47,542 nucleotides of DNA from Duncaniella muris (GCF_003024805.1 NZ_PUEC01000028.1:1-47542), one strand, 5' to 3'; counted from the stretch's first letter, positions 17,984 to 28,188 are shown. Numbers and translations are program-made. The notes: a model not told the origin generated them from the letters alone.

Positions 17984-19288
17984 ATGAAATATTATAGTAC
18001 TAACCGGGCTACGCCCGTAGTGGATCTAGAAGAAGCAGTGGTCAAGGGACTGGCCGCAGACCGCGGACTTTTCATGCCTGAGACCATCAGACCCCTTCCA
18101 AAAGAATTTTTTGACACGATTGACCGGCTCTCGTTTCATGAGATAGCCTGCCGTGTGGCCGAAGCGTTTTTCGGTGAAGACATTCCTAAGGAAGACCTCG
18201 ACCGTATTGTCTGTGACACCCTGGCTTTTGACTGCCCGGTAGCCGAAGTGGAGGACCGCATCTACAGTCTCGAACTTTTCCACGGCCCCACACTCGCATT
18301 CAAAGATGTCGGCGCCCGTTTCATGGCGCGTCTGCTCAGATATTTCATAGGCAAGCGCGGAGCCGGACGCACGGTCAACGTGCTTGTGGCCACAAGCGGT
18401 GACACCGGATCGGCCGTGGCCAACGGCTTTCTCGGCGTAGACGGCATCCATGTCTATGTGCTTTACCCCAAAGGGAAAGTCAGCCCGATTCAGGAATGCC
18501 AGTTTACAACCCTCGGCCGCAATGTCACGGCAGTCGAGGTCGACGGTGTGTTTGACGACTGCCAGCGTCTTGTCAAAAGCGCCTTCATGGACAGCGAACT
18601 TTGTGAGAAGATGACACTGACCTCAGCCAACTCGATCAATGTGGCCCGATTCCTGCCGCAGGCATTCTATTATTTCAATGCCTACGCCCGTATGAAGGCT
18701 CTCGGAAAGGCATCGGAGCTCGTGATCAGTGTGCCGAGCGGCAATTTCGGCAATATAACCGCCGGACTTTTCGCTCACCGGATGGGGCTTCCGGTCAAAC
18801 GCTTCATTGCCGCAAACAATTCCAACGATATATTCTATAACTATCTGTTCACTGGTACATACTCGCCGAAGGCAAGTGTGCAGACCATTGCAAACGCGAT
18901 GGACGTAGGCGATCCGAGCAACTTTGCCCGCATCCTGGATCTGTATGACAACTCTCATGAGCGGATTTCATCGCTGATCAGCGGATTCGCATATCCTGAC
19001 AGCCGTATCCGCCTGACCATGCACGACTGCTATGCCGCTACCGGCTATCTGCTTGATCCGCATGGAGCCTGCGGCTATCAGGCGCTGAAAGACGGCCTCC
19101 AGCCCGGCGAGACAGGCATATTCCTTGAAACAGCCCATCCGGCCAAATTCAAGGAAACTGTAGAAGCGGCCGTCGAAGCTCCCGTAGCCATTCCTGACCG
19201 CCTTGCCGCATTCATGAACGGCGAGAAGAAGTCAGTGGCCATGAGCGCCGACTTCTCTGACTTCAAGGACTTTCTGATGCGACAATGA
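17984..19288 (+). CDS. thrC: Threonine synthase
   Basis: 434 aa. PLP enzyme converting O-phosphohomoserine to threonine and phosphate. The PLP lysine is in GPTLAFKDVGARF, the phosphate-binding SGDTGSAVANGF follows, and SGNFGNITAGL is the glycine-rich cofactor loop. The N-terminal domain MKYYSTNRATPVVDLEEAV is typical of the E. coli-like type. ATG at 17984 is chosen over TTG at 17978, which lies directly after the upstream stop. It is the third gene of the threonine operon. Confidence 0.96.
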   Translation: MKYYSTNRATPVVDLEEAVVKGLAADRGLFMPETIRPLPKEFFDTIDRLSFHEIACRVAEAFFGEDIPKEDLDRIVCDTLAFDCPVAEVEDRIYSLELFHGPTLAFKDVGARFMARLLRYFIGKRGAGRTVNVLVATSGDTGSAVANGFLGVDGIHVYVLYPKGKVSPIQECQFTTLGRNVTAVEVDGVFDDCQRLVKSAFMDSELCEKMTLTSANSINVARFLPQAFYYFNAYARMKALGKASELVISVPSGNFGNITAGLFAHRMGLPVKRFIAANNSNDIFYNYLFTGTYSPKASVQTIANAMDVGDPSNFARILDLYDNSHERISSLISGFAYPDSRIRLTMHDCYAATGYLLDPHGACGYQALKDGLQPGETGIFLETAHPAKFKETVEAAVEAPVAIPDRLAAFMNGEKKSVAMSADFSDFKDFLMRQ

Positions 19289-19295
19289 AGGTATG

Positions 19296-19327
19296 TTTGG
19301 CAGATATGCTATAAAACCTTAAATTTG
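19296..19327 (+). promoter_or_regulatory. Promoter of the GYF/TM2 gene
   Basis: TTTG (19296-19299), a 20-nt spacer and TAAATTTG (19320-19327) fit the consensus. Transcription would start near 19334, about 43 nt before the ATG. The promoter starts 8 bp after the thrC stop, so no separate thrC terminator fits here. Confidence 0.75.
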
Positions 19328-19376
19328 CATTTGATAGTAAAACAGAAAACAAACCACAATAACAATATCAATCATT

Positions 19377-19964
19377 ATGGCAACCTGGTACGTTTATCAG
19401 AACAATGTCCAGACAGGCCCTGTGAGCGAAGATCAGCTTTCAGGCATGGGACTTACGCCGGCCACTCTGGTATGGCGCGAAGGTATGGAACAATGGCAGC
19501 CGGCCGGGCAGGTGCCCGAACTGTCATTCCTGTTTGAAGCTCCTGCAGGTGAAGGATCATCCTTCACAACCACGCCCCCTCCCTCGCCCGGAGCAGAGGC
19601 TTATGCCGGAACCAGACAGTATCAGAACGCACCCGGCGGAGCGCAATATCAGGGCGCGCAAGGCGGTCAGCAATATCAGAATGCCCCCGGCGCAGCCTAT
19701 CCACCCGCAGGTGCTTACATACCCGCCTCCGGCAAGGACAAGACCACAGCCGGAATCCTGGCCATACTCCTTGGTTTCTTCGGTGCGCAGTATTTCTATC
19801 TCGGCAAAATCGGAGCCGCGATACTGACTATCGTGCTCTCATTCGTCACCTGTGGTATCTGGAATCTGCTGACATTCGCACAGGGCATTGTCATGCTCAC
19901 AATGTCTCAGGAACAGTTTGACCGGAAATACGTCTATACCAACAGCACCTTCCCCTTGTTCTGA
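19377..19964 (+). CDS. GYF_2 and TM2 domain membrane protein
   Basis: 195 aa. Residues 1-50 form a GYF_2 domain (ATWYVYQNNVQTGPVS...WREGMEQWQPAG), a likely protein-interaction module. Residues about 60-118 are a low-complexity linker with repeated QYQNAPGG / QYQGAQGG units rich in Pro, Gly and Gln. Residues about 120-175 are a TM2 domain: GKDKTTAGILAILLGFFGAQYFYLG, then a second hydrophobic helix. The GYF part should face the cytoplasm. The combination is common in Bacteroidetes, but no molecular function is known to me. It is a single-gene unit with its own promoter. Confidence 0.8.
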   Translation: MATWYVYQNNVQTGPVSEDQLSGMGLTPATLVWREGMEQWQPAGQVPELSFLFEAPAGEGSSFTTTPPPSPGAEAYAGTRQYQNAPGGAQYQGAQGGQQYQNAPGAAYPPAGAYIPASGKDKTTAGILAILLGFFGAQYFYLGKIGAAILTIVLSFVTCGIWNLLTFAQGIVMLTMSQEQFDRKYVYTNSTFPLF

Positions 19965-20041
19965 AAGAGGCCTGCGGTCCGCTATTCGGGCTGCAGATAT
20001 GTTTAAAAACATAAAATTGTCAAAAACAGACATATGGCATT

Positions 20042-20083
20042 GCAAATAGCGCCTCCACGGGCGCTGTTTCTGCTTATTTTTCT
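20042..20083 (+). terminator. Terminator after the GYF/TM2 gene
   Basis: AGCGCC (20048-20053) pairs with GGCGCT (20060-20065) around TCCACG. Flanking GCAAAT / GTTTCTGC extends the stem imperfectly, and TTATTTTTCTTTC follows. Confidence 0.6.
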
Positions 20084-20093
20084 TTCTATTTTC

Positions 20094-20124
20094 TTTGCTT
20101 TTAGGAAGTTTCCAATTATCTTTG
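20094..20124 (+). promoter_or_regulatory. Promoter of mutAB
   Basis: TTTG (20094-20097), a 19-nt spacer and TATCTTTG (20117-20124) form a textbook Bacteroidetes promoter. Transcription would start near 20131, giving a leader of about 85 nt. Confidence 0.8.
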
Positions 20125-20158
20125 CACGAAGATTGTTAACCTCTCAGGTTGCTTTCTA

Positions 20159-20182
20159 AGAGGTTGTTTAAAAACAACCTCT
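20159..20182 (+). promoter_or_regulatory. Hairpin in the mutA leader
   Basis: AGAGGTTGTTT and AAACAACCTCT pair perfectly (11 bp) over a 2-nt spacer, so the tip must open. A partial copy, AACCTCTCAGGTTG, lies just upstream (20138-20151) and could pair alternatively. It sits between the promoter and the mutA ATG. It does not resemble a cobalamin riboswitch, which would need a much longer leader. Its role is unknown. Confidence 0.5.
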
Positions 20183-20214
20183 AAACCCTGAACAGTATAT
20201 TTAATACCATAATC

Positions 20215-22077
20215 ATGGCAGAAAAGAAAGAAAAATTGTTTGAACAGTTTCCTCCCGTGAGCACCGCAGAGTGGAAAGCCAAGGTGGAAGCTGACCTTAA
20301 GGGCGCACCGTTTGACAAGAAACTCGTGTGGCGCACCAACGAAGGCTTCAATGTTCAGCCGATGTATCGTCTGGAGGACATCGAAGATCTCAAGACCACC
20401 AATTCGCTTCCCGGTGAATTTCCCTATGTGCGAGGAACACGCACTGACAATGACTGGCTCACCCGCCAGGAAATCATCGCCGAGACTCCCGCCGAAGCAA
20501 ATGAAAAAGCACTTGATGTCCTGACCAAAGGTGTCACTTCACTCGGTTTCCATGTTGACGAACCGACTGCCGAAACACTTCAGATTCTTCTCAAGGGCAT
20601 TGATCTCGGCAAGGTTGAGGTAAACTTCACCTGCTGCATCAAGAAGGCCCTTCCTCTGGCAAAGGCTCTTGTCGAATATATCAAAGCCAACGGCTGTGCC
20701 GAAACATTCAAAGGCTCGATTGATTTCAATCCTTTCCGCAAACCCCTGCGCAAGGGTGTGGCGTTCGAGGCTGCGGTTCTCGCTTCAATGTCATGCGAAC
20801 TGCTTGACGCTGTCAAGGAAGTTGCCGGTCTCCGTGTCCTTTCAGTTGACAGCGACATGCTTTCCAATGCCGGAGCTTACATTTTCCAGGAACTCGGCTA
20901 TGCTCTTTCATGGGGCGCACAGTGGCTGACACTCCTGACCGAGGCTGGCCGCAGCGCCGACGAGGTAGCTGCCCGCATCAAGTTCAACATGGGCATCTCG
21001 TCGAACTTCTTCATGGAACTCGCGAAGTTCCGCGCAGCCCGTATGCTCTGGGCCCAGATTGTCAAGCAGTATGGCGCGTCAGACGAAGCCGCAAAGATGA
21101 TGGCCCACGCCTCTACCTCACGCTTCAATCAGACTCTTTACGATGCACACGTCAACCTGCTCCGTTCTCAGACCGAGGCCATGTCAGCAGCTCTTGCCGG
21201 TGTTGACTCCATCACATCGCTTCCCTTCGATCTTCCCTATAAGACACCCGATGAATTCTCTGAACGAATTGCCCGCAACCAGCAGTTCCTTCTGAAAGAA
21301 GAAAGCCATCTTGACAAGGTGATCGACCCTGCCGGCGGCAGCTACTATGTGGAGACCCTCACTGTCTCAATCGCGAAAGAAGCCTGGAAACTCTTCCTTG
21401 AAGTAGAAGACAAGGGCGGCTTCCTTGCCTGCTGCAACAATGACGAGGTTCAGAAAGTGATCCGTGAAAGCGCCGAAAAGCGTCACACCGACGTGGCCCG
21501 CCGCAAAGAGATACTTCTCGGAACCAACCAGTATCCCAATATCAACGAAATGGCTGCCGACAAGATCGTGGATCTCAAAGGCTCGCTTGCCTGCGCCTGT
21601 GGCGGTCAGGGCGACGGATGCGAAACTCCCGCCGGACTCCCCACCAAGCGCGCTGCAAGTGACTTTGAATCACTCCGTCTTGCCACAGAAGCCGCTTCAA
21701 ACCGTCCGAAAGTGTTCATGCTGACCATCGGAAATCTTGCCATGCGTCTTGCCCGCGCGCAGTTCTCCACCAACTTCTTCGGCTGTGCAGGCTATGAGAT
21801 CATTGACAACCTTGGCTTTGACACTGTAGAACAGGGCGTTGACGCAGCTCTTGAAAAGGGTGCCGACATCGTGGTGCTCTGCTCAAGCGACGACGAATAT
21901 GCCGAATTCGCACCCGCTGCATTCAAATATCTCGACGGACGCGCTGAATTCGTAGTTGCCGGCGCACCTGCCTGCACCGACGATCTCAAGGCAATCGGAA
22001 TCAACGACTTCGTTCATGTGCGTTGCAATGTGCTCGACACACTCCGCGCTTTCAATGACAAACTCCTCAAGAAGTAA
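20215..22077 (+). CDS. mutA: Methylmalonyl-CoA mutase, small (beta) subunit
   Basis: 620 aa. Non-catalytic partner of MutB in the heterodimeric mutase, which interconverts succinyl-CoA and (R)-methylmalonyl-CoA during propionate formation. The TIM-barrel part matches MutB-like sequence (GGSYYVETLT, SNFFMELAKFRAARMLWAQIV). The C-terminal B12-like domain lacks the DxHxxG cobalt-ligand motif, as expected for the small subunit. A Cys-rich linker (ACACGGQGDGCETP) joins the domains. It has a consensus promoter and leader hairpin, and mutB follows after 27 bp. Confidence 0.95.
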   Translation: MAEKKEKLFEQFPPVSTAEWKAKVEADLKGAPFDKKLVWRTNEGFNVQPMYRLEDIEDLKTTNSLPGEFPYVRGTRTDNDWLTRQEIIAETPAEANEKALDVLTKGVTSLGFHVDEPTAETLQILLKGIDLGKVEVNFTCCIKKALPLAKALVEYIKANGCAETFKGSIDFNPFRKPLRKGVAFEAAVLASMSCELLDAVKEVAGLRVLSVDSDMLSNAGAYIFQELGYALSWGAQWLTLLTEAGRSADEVAARIKFNMGISSNFFMELAKFRAARMLWAQIVKQYGASDEAAKMMAHASTSRFNQTLYDAHVNLLRSQTEAMSAALAGVDSITSLPFDLPYKTPDEFSERIARNQQFLLKEESHLDKVIDPAGGSYYVETLTVSIAKEAWKLFLEVEDKGGFLACCNNDEVQKVIRESAEKRHTDVARRKEILLGTNQYPNINEMAADKIVDLKGSLACACGGQGDGCETPAGLPTKRAASDFESLRLATEAASNRPKVFMLTIGNLAMRLARAQFSTNFFGCAGYEIIDNLGFDTVEQGVDAALEKGADIVVLCSSDDEYAEFAPAAFKYLDGRAEFVVAGAPACTDDLKAIGINDFVHVRCNVLDTLRAFNDKLLKK

Positions 22078-22104
22078 TACGTCAACCCCCATCAACATTC
22101 AGAC

Positions 22105-24240
22105 ATGAAACCCAATTTCAAAGAAATAGACATCGTTAACGACGCTTTCGGCGATCTCCGTGTCCCCGAAACTCAGGGGGAAGACTGGATCACCCCGGAA
22201 CTTATCCCCGTCAAGCCCATCTATACCAAGCAGGATCTTGAAGGACTCGAACACCTCAACTACGTGTCAGGTATTCCTCCCTTCCTCCGTGGCCCGTACA
22301 GCGCCATGTATCCTCTGCGCCCCTGGACCATCCGCCAGTATGCAGGCTTCTCCACCGCAGCTGAGTCAAACGCCTTCTACCGCCGCAACCTTGCAGCCGG
22401 TCAGAAGGGTCTGTCAGTGGCCTTTGACCTTGCCACACACCGCGGCTATGACGCAGACCACGAACGTGTGGTAGGTGACGTGGGCAAAGCCGGCGTTTCG
22501 ATCTGCTCGCTTGAAGACATGAAAGTCCTTTTCGAGGGAATTCCCTTGAACAAGATGTCAGTCTCCATGACAATGAACGGAGCCGTTCTCCCCGTGCTCG
22601 CATTCTATATCAACGCAGGTCTCGAACAGGGAGCCAAACTCGAAGAAATGGCCGGTACCATCCAGAACGACATCCTAAAGGAATTCATGGTGCGCAACAC
22701 CTATATATATCCGCCGGAATTCTCGATGCGAATCATCGCCGACATCTTCGAATACACTTCGCAGAACATGCCCAAATTTAACTCGATCTCCATCTCCGGC
22801 TACCACATGCAGGAAGCCGGTGCGACATGCGACATCGAGCTTGCCTACACTCTCGCTGACGGTCTCGAATATCTCCGTGCCGGTATCAATGCAGGCATCG
22901 ACATCGACGCCTTCGCTCCGCGTCTGTCGTTCTTCTGGGCTATTGGCATGAACTACTTCATGGAAGTGGCCAAGATGCGTGCGGCCCGTCTTCTCTGGGC
23001 CAAGATCGTCAAGCAGTTCAACCCGAAGAACCCTAAATCGCTTGCCCTGCGCACCCATTCTCAGACTTCAGGCTGGTCGCTTACCGAGCAGGACCCCTTC
23101 AACAACGTGGGCCGTACATGTATCGAGGCAATGGGTGCCGCTCTCGGCCACACCCAGTCGCTCCACACCAACGCGCTTGACGAAGCCATCGCCCTCCCGA
23201 CCGACTTCTCCGCCCGTATCGCCCGCAACACCCAGATCTACATCCAGGAAGAGACTATGGTCACCAAGCAGGTCGATCCCTGGGGCGGCAGCTACTATGT
23301 GGAAGCCCTCACAAACGAGATCGCACACCGTGCCTGGGAACACATCCAGGAAATCGAGAAACTCGGCGGTATGGCCAAGGCCATCGAATCAGGTCTGCCC
23401 AAAATGCGTATCGAAGAAGCCTCGGCCCGCACTCAGGCCCGTATCGACTCAGGCCGTCAGACAATCGTTGGTATCAACAAATACCGTCTCGACCACGAAG
23501 ATCCCATCGACATCCTTGAAATCGACAACACCGAAGTGCGCAAAGACCAGGTGGCCCGTCTCGTCGACCTCAAGGCTCATCGCGACGAAGAGGCAGTCAA
23601 GAAAGCCCTCGCCGCCATCACCGAGTGTGTCCGCACCAAGGAAGGCAACCTCCTCGACCTCGCTGTCAAGGCTGCCGGTCTGCGCGCCACATTGGGCGAA
23701 ATCTCCGATGCCTGCGAAGACGTCGTAGGCCGTTACAAAGCAGTAATCAGAACCATTTCAGGCGTGTACTCATCAGAAACCAAGGCTGATCCTGACTTCG
23801 TGAAGGCTCAGCAGATGTGCGAAGAATTCGCCAAGCGCGAAGGACGTCAACCCCGTATCATGATCGCCAAGATGGGCCAGGACGGTCACGACCGCGGTGC
23901 CAAGGTGGTAGCCACCGGCTATGCCGACTGCGGTTTTGACGTTGACATGGGCCCGCTGTTCCAGACTCCCGCCGAAGCAGCCCGCCAGGCGGTTGAGAAC
24001 GACGTCCACATTCTCGGTGTCTCTTCACTTGCAGCAGGTCACAAGACCCTGATTCCGCAGGTGATCGAGGAACTCAAGAAACTCGGCCGCGAGGACATCA
24101 TGGTGACTGCCGGCGGTGTTATTCCCGCTCAGGACTATGATTTCCTTTACAAGGCAGGTGTCGCCGCAATCTTCGGCCCCGGTACCCGCATTCCGGTTTC
24201 GGCAATCAAGATGCTTGAGCTTCTTGAAGGAGAAGAATAA
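22105..24240 (+). CDS. mutB: Methylmalonyl-CoA mutase, large (alpha) subunit
   Basis: 711 aa, normal length. The catalytic adenosylcobalamin subunit. The barrel has the substrate-site stretch [20 protein letters not shown] and the [15 protein letters not shown] region. The C-terminal cobalamin domain starts near 585 with the histidine-ligand motif [11 protein letters not shown], followed by GVSSLAAGH. Both halves are intact. It ends the mutAB operon; no epimerase or meaB-type chaperone gene is adjacent, so these must be elsewhere. Confidence 0.97.
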   Translation: MKPNFKEIDIVNDAFGDLRVPETQGEDWITPELIPVKPIYTKQDLEGLEHLNYVSGIPPFLRGPYSAMYPLRPWTIRQYAGFSTAAESNAFYRRNLAAGQKGLSVAFDLATHRGYDADHERVVGDVGKAGVSICSLEDMKVLFEGIPLNKMSVSMTMNGAVLPVLAFYINAGLEQGAKLEEMAGTIQNDILKEFMVRNTYIYPPEFSMRIIADIFEYTSQNMPKFNSISISGYHMQEAGATCDIELAYTLADGLEYLRAGINAGIDIDAFAPRLSFFWAIGMNYFMEVAKMRAARLLWAKIVKQFNPKNPKSLALRTHSQTSGWSLTEQDPFNNVGRTCIEAMGAALGHTQSLHTNALDEAIALPTDFSARIARNTQIYIQEETMVTKQVDPWGGSYYVEALTNEIAHRAWEHIQEIEKLGGMAKAIESGLPKMRIEEASARTQARIDSGRQTIVGINKYRLDHEDPIDILEIDNTEVRKDQVARLVDLKAHRDEEAVKKALAAITECVRTKEGNLLDLAVKAAGLRATLGEISDACEDVVGRYKAVIRTISGVYSSETKADPDFVKAQQMCEEFAKREGRQPRIMIAKMGQDGHDRGAKVVATGYADCGFDVDMGPLFQTPAEAARQAVENDVHILGVSSLAAGHKTLIPQVIEELKKLGREDIMVTAGGVIPAQDYDFLYKAGVAAIFGPGTRIPVSAIKMLELLEGEE

Positions 24241-24291
24241 TAGAATTTCCCTGATGTTTTCCCTGATTGTTTGAATCAATGGAAAACATAT

Positions 24292-24381
24292 CGGCAGGGG
24301 GACGCATTTCAGAGCGCCCGCGCAGACGGCCGATTACCGGTCGCCTGCTGTGGAGGCGCTTTGAAAAGCGTCCCTCTGTCG
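24292..24381 (+). terminator. Large branched hairpin after mutAB
   Basis: CGGCAGGGGGACGC (from 24292) pairs with AGCGTCCCTCTGTCG, continuing inward through GAGCGCC/GGCGCTTTG. The loop holds a second stem, CGGCCG/CGGTCG around ATTAC. GTGTTTATTGTTTTT follows, so it works as a terminator on the plus strand. The outer arms resemble the hairpin at 28189-28224, so both may belong to one repeat family. Confidence 0.65.
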
Positions 24382-24421
24382 TGTTTATTGTTTTTAGACA
24401 ACCTCTAATAATGTATGACCA

Positions 24422-25594
24422 ATGGATAATTTCACTTTTTGCACCCCTACGCGCTATCTGTTTGGCCGAGGGGTTGAGAATGAAGTGGGACGCCTTTGCA
24501 AAAACGCGGAGTGGAAAAACGTCATGATCGTCTATGGCGGCGGCTCTGCGGTGAAGAGCGGACTGCTTGACCGCGTTACTGCATCGCTCGACGCTGAAGG
24601 CATTTCTCATATCTCCCTTGGAGGCGTGAAGCCCAATCCGACTGACGATCTGGTCTATGAAGGCATAGACCGTTGTCGACGGAGTGGGGCAGATGCCTTG
24701 CTCGCTGTAGGCGGAGGCTCTGTGATTGACACTGCCAAGGCTATAGCCTGCGGAGTGCCTTATGACGGAGACTTCTGGGACTTCTTTGCCGGAAAAGCCG
24801 TAGTCGGACCGGCCTTGCCTCTCGGAGTGGTGCTCACCATTCCCGCCGCAGGCAGCGAGGGGAGCGGAAACTCAGTGATAACCCGTCTTGACGGACTGTT
24901 GAAACTCTCGCTCAGGACCGATACAGCTTTGCGGCCGAAATTCGCCTGCCTGAACCCGGAACTGACATTTACTCTTCCGCCCTATCAGACGGCAAGTGGC
25001 ATCGCCGACATGATGGTCCACATCATGGAGCGTTATTTCTCCCCTACGGAAGATGTAGAGGTGACCGACCGCTTGGCCGAAGGGCTGCTGAAAGCCATAA
25101 TAGCGGAAGCCCCCAAGGTCATGGCCTGTCCTGACGATTACCAGGCCCGCGCCAACATAATGTGGAGCGGCACTCTCGCCCACAACGGCATCTGCGGTTG
25201 CGGACGGCGTGAAGACTGGGCCTCTCATTTCATGGAGCATGAGCTGAGCGCCATCTACGGAGTGACTCACGGAGCCGGACTCGCTGTAATAGTGCCTGCA
25301 TGGCTCGAATATGTGTCACGCATCAAGCCTGCCAAAGTGGCGCAGTTCGGCCGCAGGGTCTTTGACGTGAACGAGCATGATGACACAGCCGCGGCCACCG
25401 AGACCGTCTGCTGCCTGCGCGGATTCTTCAGCTCGATCGGTCTGCCAGTCACCATGAAAGCACTCGGCATTGAAGCGCCTGATTTTAACCTGCTCGTCAG
25501 CAAGCTTCATGAAAACAAAGGCCCGCAGATAGGTGGCTATATCACTCTTGGCAAAGAAGACACCGAGGCTATCTACCGTCTCGCCGCGGAATGA
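24422..25594 (+). CDS. Iron-containing alcohol dehydrogenase, YqhD/BdhA-like
   Basis: 390 aa. NAD(P)H-dependent reduction of aldehydes or oxidation of alcohols in the cytoplasm. The N-terminal nucleotide-binding part has VYGGGSAVKSGLL and the GGGSVID(T)AKAIA signature of group III dehydrogenases. Metal ligands are seen as D and H in ASGIADMMVHIMERY, H in HFMEHELSAIYGVTHG, and the final H of that motif. The opening FTFCTPTRYLFGRG is typical of the YqhD/butanol dehydrogenase branch. The substrate is uncertain. It is a single gene between the mutAB terminator and the lyase pair; no consensus promoter is obvious. Confidence 0.9.
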   Translation: MDNFTFCTPTRYLFGRGVENEVGRLCKNAEWKNVMIVYGGGSAVKSGLLDRVTASLDAEGISHISLGGVKPNPTDDLVYEGIDRCRRSGADALLAVGGGSVIDTAKAIACGVPYDGDFWDFFAGKAVVGPALPLGVVLTIPAAGSEGSGNSVITRLDGLLKLSLRTDTALRPKFACLNPELTFTLPPYQTASGIADMMVHIMERYFSPTEDVEVTDRLAEGLLKAIIAEAPKVMACPDDYQARANIMWSGTLAHNGICGCGRREDWASHFMEHELSAIYGVTHGAGLAVIVPAWLEYVSRIKPAKVAQFGRRVFDVNEHDDTAAATETVCCLRGFFSSIGLPVTMKALGIEAPDFNLLVSKLHENKGPQIGGYITLGKEDTEAIYRLAAE

Positions 25595-25694
25595 GAGGTC
25601 TTTCAATATCCTCCAGACGCATCTGAAAGCAATTCTTAATAAACATCAAAACTGCGGATTTTGATGCGAAAAATGCGGGAAATGGTAGATTTTA

Positions 25695-25726
25695 TTTGAT
25701 TGTGGCCGAAAAATCATCTATCTTTG
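25695..25726 (+). promoter_or_regulatory. Promoter of the lyase pair
   Basis: TTTG (25695-25698), a 20-nt spacer and TATCTTTG (25719-25726). Transcription would start near 25733, leaving a leader of about 67 nt. Confidence 0.75.
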
Positions 25727-25799
25727 CATACTGAGAAAGAATGCCTTAAATTAAAACTCTATACCTTATACAACAAATTTACCCCCTTATCTACACAAC

Positions 25800-28148
25800 A
25801 TGAAAAGATTTGCAATATTCACCTTGGTGGCATTGCTCTGCTCTATGTTCGGATTTGCCGAGACCATAGATCGTCTTGAAGCATTTCCGGGAGCCGAGGG
25901 CTATGGCCGCTACACGTCAGGTGGTCGCGGTGGAAAAGTGCTTAAAGTAACAAAACTAACCGATGACGGATCTGAAGGCACATTGCGTTGGGCCTGCAAT
26001 CAGGCCGGTGCAAGAACAATCGTTTTTGAAGTGTCAGGAAACATTCATCTTGAAAGCGCTCTTGATCTGAAAAACGGAAATGTGACCATCGCAGGCCAGA
26101 CCGCTCCCGGTGACGGCATCTGCATTACCGACTATCCGTTTTCAATCAAGGCCAATAATGTGATCATCCGTTATATCCGTTTCCGTCTTGGTAACAAAAA
26201 CGTGACCAAAGATGGTGCAGACGGCTGGGATGGACTTGGAGCCCTTGATCAGCGCGACATCATCATTGACCATTGCTCGGTGAGCTGGAGTATTGATGAA
26301 TGTCTTTCGTTCAGCGGTACTCATAACACAACAGTCCAGTGGTGTATCGTATCTCAGAGCCTTGTCAATTCGGGCCACAGCAAAGGCAATCACGGATATG
26401 GTGGCAACTGGGGTGGCGAATATGGTTCATATCACCACAATCTTCTTGCTCACCACACATCGCGTGCTCCGCGCCTTGGCCCGCGTCCCACCACTCAGCT
26501 CAATGAGGTGATGGACATGCGTAACAATGTCATGTTCAACTATTCTGGCGAAAGTTGCTACGGCGGTGAGGGCATGAATGTCAACATTGTCAATAATTAC
26601 TATAAGCCCGGACCTGGAAATAAGTATGTCAATGGCAGCAACAATAAGAGATTCCGCATTGCCGGAATCGGAATCCGCACTGTGGATTATGTGCTTGACA
26701 AAGACAAGATCGCAGCGTCTTATAACAGTCTGATGGGTACCTCTATCAATAAAGGCAATGTAGAAGGCTATTTCAGCAAAGGCAGACCCGGAGTTCAGAT
26801 TGCAGGACGGTCATATGACATAGCGGATGACAATACAATCAATATAGATGGCAAGATTCTTACTATCACCTGGAATGCCTATAAGCCCGCATTGCACAAG
26901 ATCGGCACATATTATGTCGATGGAAACAATAACTCGAATTTCGGGCAGGTGGAAGGTGATAACTGGGGTTTGGGCATATATAACCAGATCACCTGGAGCG
27001 AATGGGACGGACTTGCTTCGGTAAGCTCTTCTCAGAATAATATCAAAAATGATATGAAGCTTGACCGCCCGATTGAATATGTCTATACCACCACCCATAG
27101 TGCTAAAGATGCCTATGCTAAAGTGCTTGATCATGCGGGAGCTTCTCTGAAACGTGACGCTCTTGATAAAATGATCATCGAAGAGGCTCGAAATAATAAA
27201 GCAGCTTCTACAGGATCAGGCCTTGACGCAGGTTTTATCAACACTCCTGATGATATAGTATATCCTGCCGGAACCGCACTGGAAGAAAATGGCAAACTTC
27301 CGATACTTGCTAATGTGGCTGCGCCTGTAGATACAGACGGCGATGGCATGCCTGACAAGTGGGAGCAGGAAAATGGCCTTGATCCCAATGATCCTTCTGA
27401 CGGAGCCAAAGCCACGGCATCAGGATTTACTAATCTTGAGATTTATCTGAATTCTTTGGTTGAACATATCACCGCCTCTCAGAACGAGGCCGGCAAGATG
27501 CTCAACGGCGATCTGACTTTCGCTGACGATGCTGTCGAGCTCCCGAAATACGAGGCGCCTGTTGTAGAGACTTTCGAATATGAAATCTCAAAATCTACCA
27601 GCCATATGATGAGAGACGATCCCCAGCCTTTCCTTTTCAGTGATGGAATCTCAGTCTCTTGTACAGATGCCAGCCGAAAATATTCAAACGGCTCATCTGC
27701 AACAGCTGACTATGTGAAGTTTGGCTCAGGAAGCAACAGAACCTGGACAATAAAGCTTCCGGAAGGAAAGGTTGCGACTGAGCTGACCTTTATCGGCTGG
27801 GCCAACAATGACAATAATCAGTCATATGTGGCTTCAGTTAATAATGATAAATTTGCTGCTGACGATTATGTTTTTCCGATCAGAAATATCAATGAGGCGG
27901 CAAAGCACACAATCAATGTCACAGAACCTTCAAATGAAGTCAAAGTCATTTTCGGTGGCTCGGAAGTCGTTATTCAGATAATGATCAAGGCTAAGGAAGC
28001 AGACCAGTCAGGCATCGAGGACATCGTCATTGATCCCGCCAAGCCTCAGGGCAACGGTAAGATCTACAACATCATGGGTGTCGAAGTCAAGGAGCCCCTG
28101 CTCCCCGGCATTTATATCCGTGACGGAAAGAAGTTCATTGTGAAATAA
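25800..28148 (+). CDS. Secreted pectate lyase-like protein (PL1-type) with C-terminal sorting-like tail
   Basis: 782 aa. Signal peptide 1-20. Residues about 28-440 are a right-handed beta-helix of the PL1 pectate-lyase type: FPGAEGYGRYTSGGRGG start, TIAGQTAPGDG, IDHCSVSWSIDEC, HGYGGNWGG, and HHTSRAPRLGP with the likely catalytic Arg. Family enzymes cleave uronate polysaccharides by beta-elimination. A Ca-binding DTDGDGMPDKWE linker of the thrombospondin type-3 kind starts at 511. A beta-sandwich-like region follows. The end (KIYNIMGVEVKE...GIYIRDGKKFIVK, about 748-782) resembles T9SS type-A-like tails. No SusC/SusD genes flank it. Codons are more A/T-ending than in the neighbouring metabolic genes. 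Confidence 0.85.
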   Translation: MKRFAIFTLVALLCSMFGFAETIDRLEAFPGAEGYGRYTSGGRGGKVLKVTKLTDDGSEGTLRWACNQAGARTIVFEVSGNIHLESALDLKNGNVTIAGQTAPGDGICITDYPFSIKANNVIIRYIRFRLGNKNVTKDGADGWDGLGALDQRDIIIDHCSVSWSIDECLSFSGTHNTTVQWCIVSQSLVNSGHSKGNHGYGGNWGGEYGSYHHNLLAHHTSRAPRLGPRPTTQLNEVMDMRNNVMFNYSGESCYGGEGMNVNIVNNYYKPGPGNKYVNGSNNKRFRIAGIGIRTVDYVLDKDKIAASYNSLMGTSINKGNVEGYFSKGRPGVQIAGRSYDIADDNTINIDGKILTITWNAYKPALHKIGTYYVDGNNNSNFGQVEGDNWGLGIYNQITWSEWDGLASVSSSQNNIKNDMKLDRPIEYVYTTTHSAKDAYAKVLDHAGASLKRDALDKMIIEEARNNKAASTGSGLDAGFINTPDDIVYPAGTALEENGKLPILANVAAPVDTDGDGMPDKWEQENGLDPNDPSDGAKATASGFTNLEIYLNSLVEHITASQNEAGKMLNGDLTFADDAVELPKYEAPVVETFEYEISKSTSHMMRDDPQPFLFSDGISVSCTDASRKYSNGSSATADYVKFGSGSNRTWTIKLPEGKVATELTFIGWANNDNNQSYVASVNNDKFAADDYVFPIRNINEAAKHTINVTEPSNEVKVIFGGSEVVIQIMIKAKEADQSGIEDIVIDPAKPQGNGKIYNIMGVEVKEPLLPGIYIRDGKKFIVK

Positions 28149-28188
28149 TAAGGGGGTGACAATCCCTTGGACATGAAATATTAACTCT

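Noticed and set aside
20125-20214. Cobalamin riboswitch before mutA
   Set aside because: The leader is under 90 nt and lacks a recognisable B12 box; only a simple hairpin is present.
24267-24527. 86-codon open frame between mutB and the alcohol dehydrogenase
   Set aside because: It runs through the large hairpin and the start of the dehydrogenase gene in another frame.
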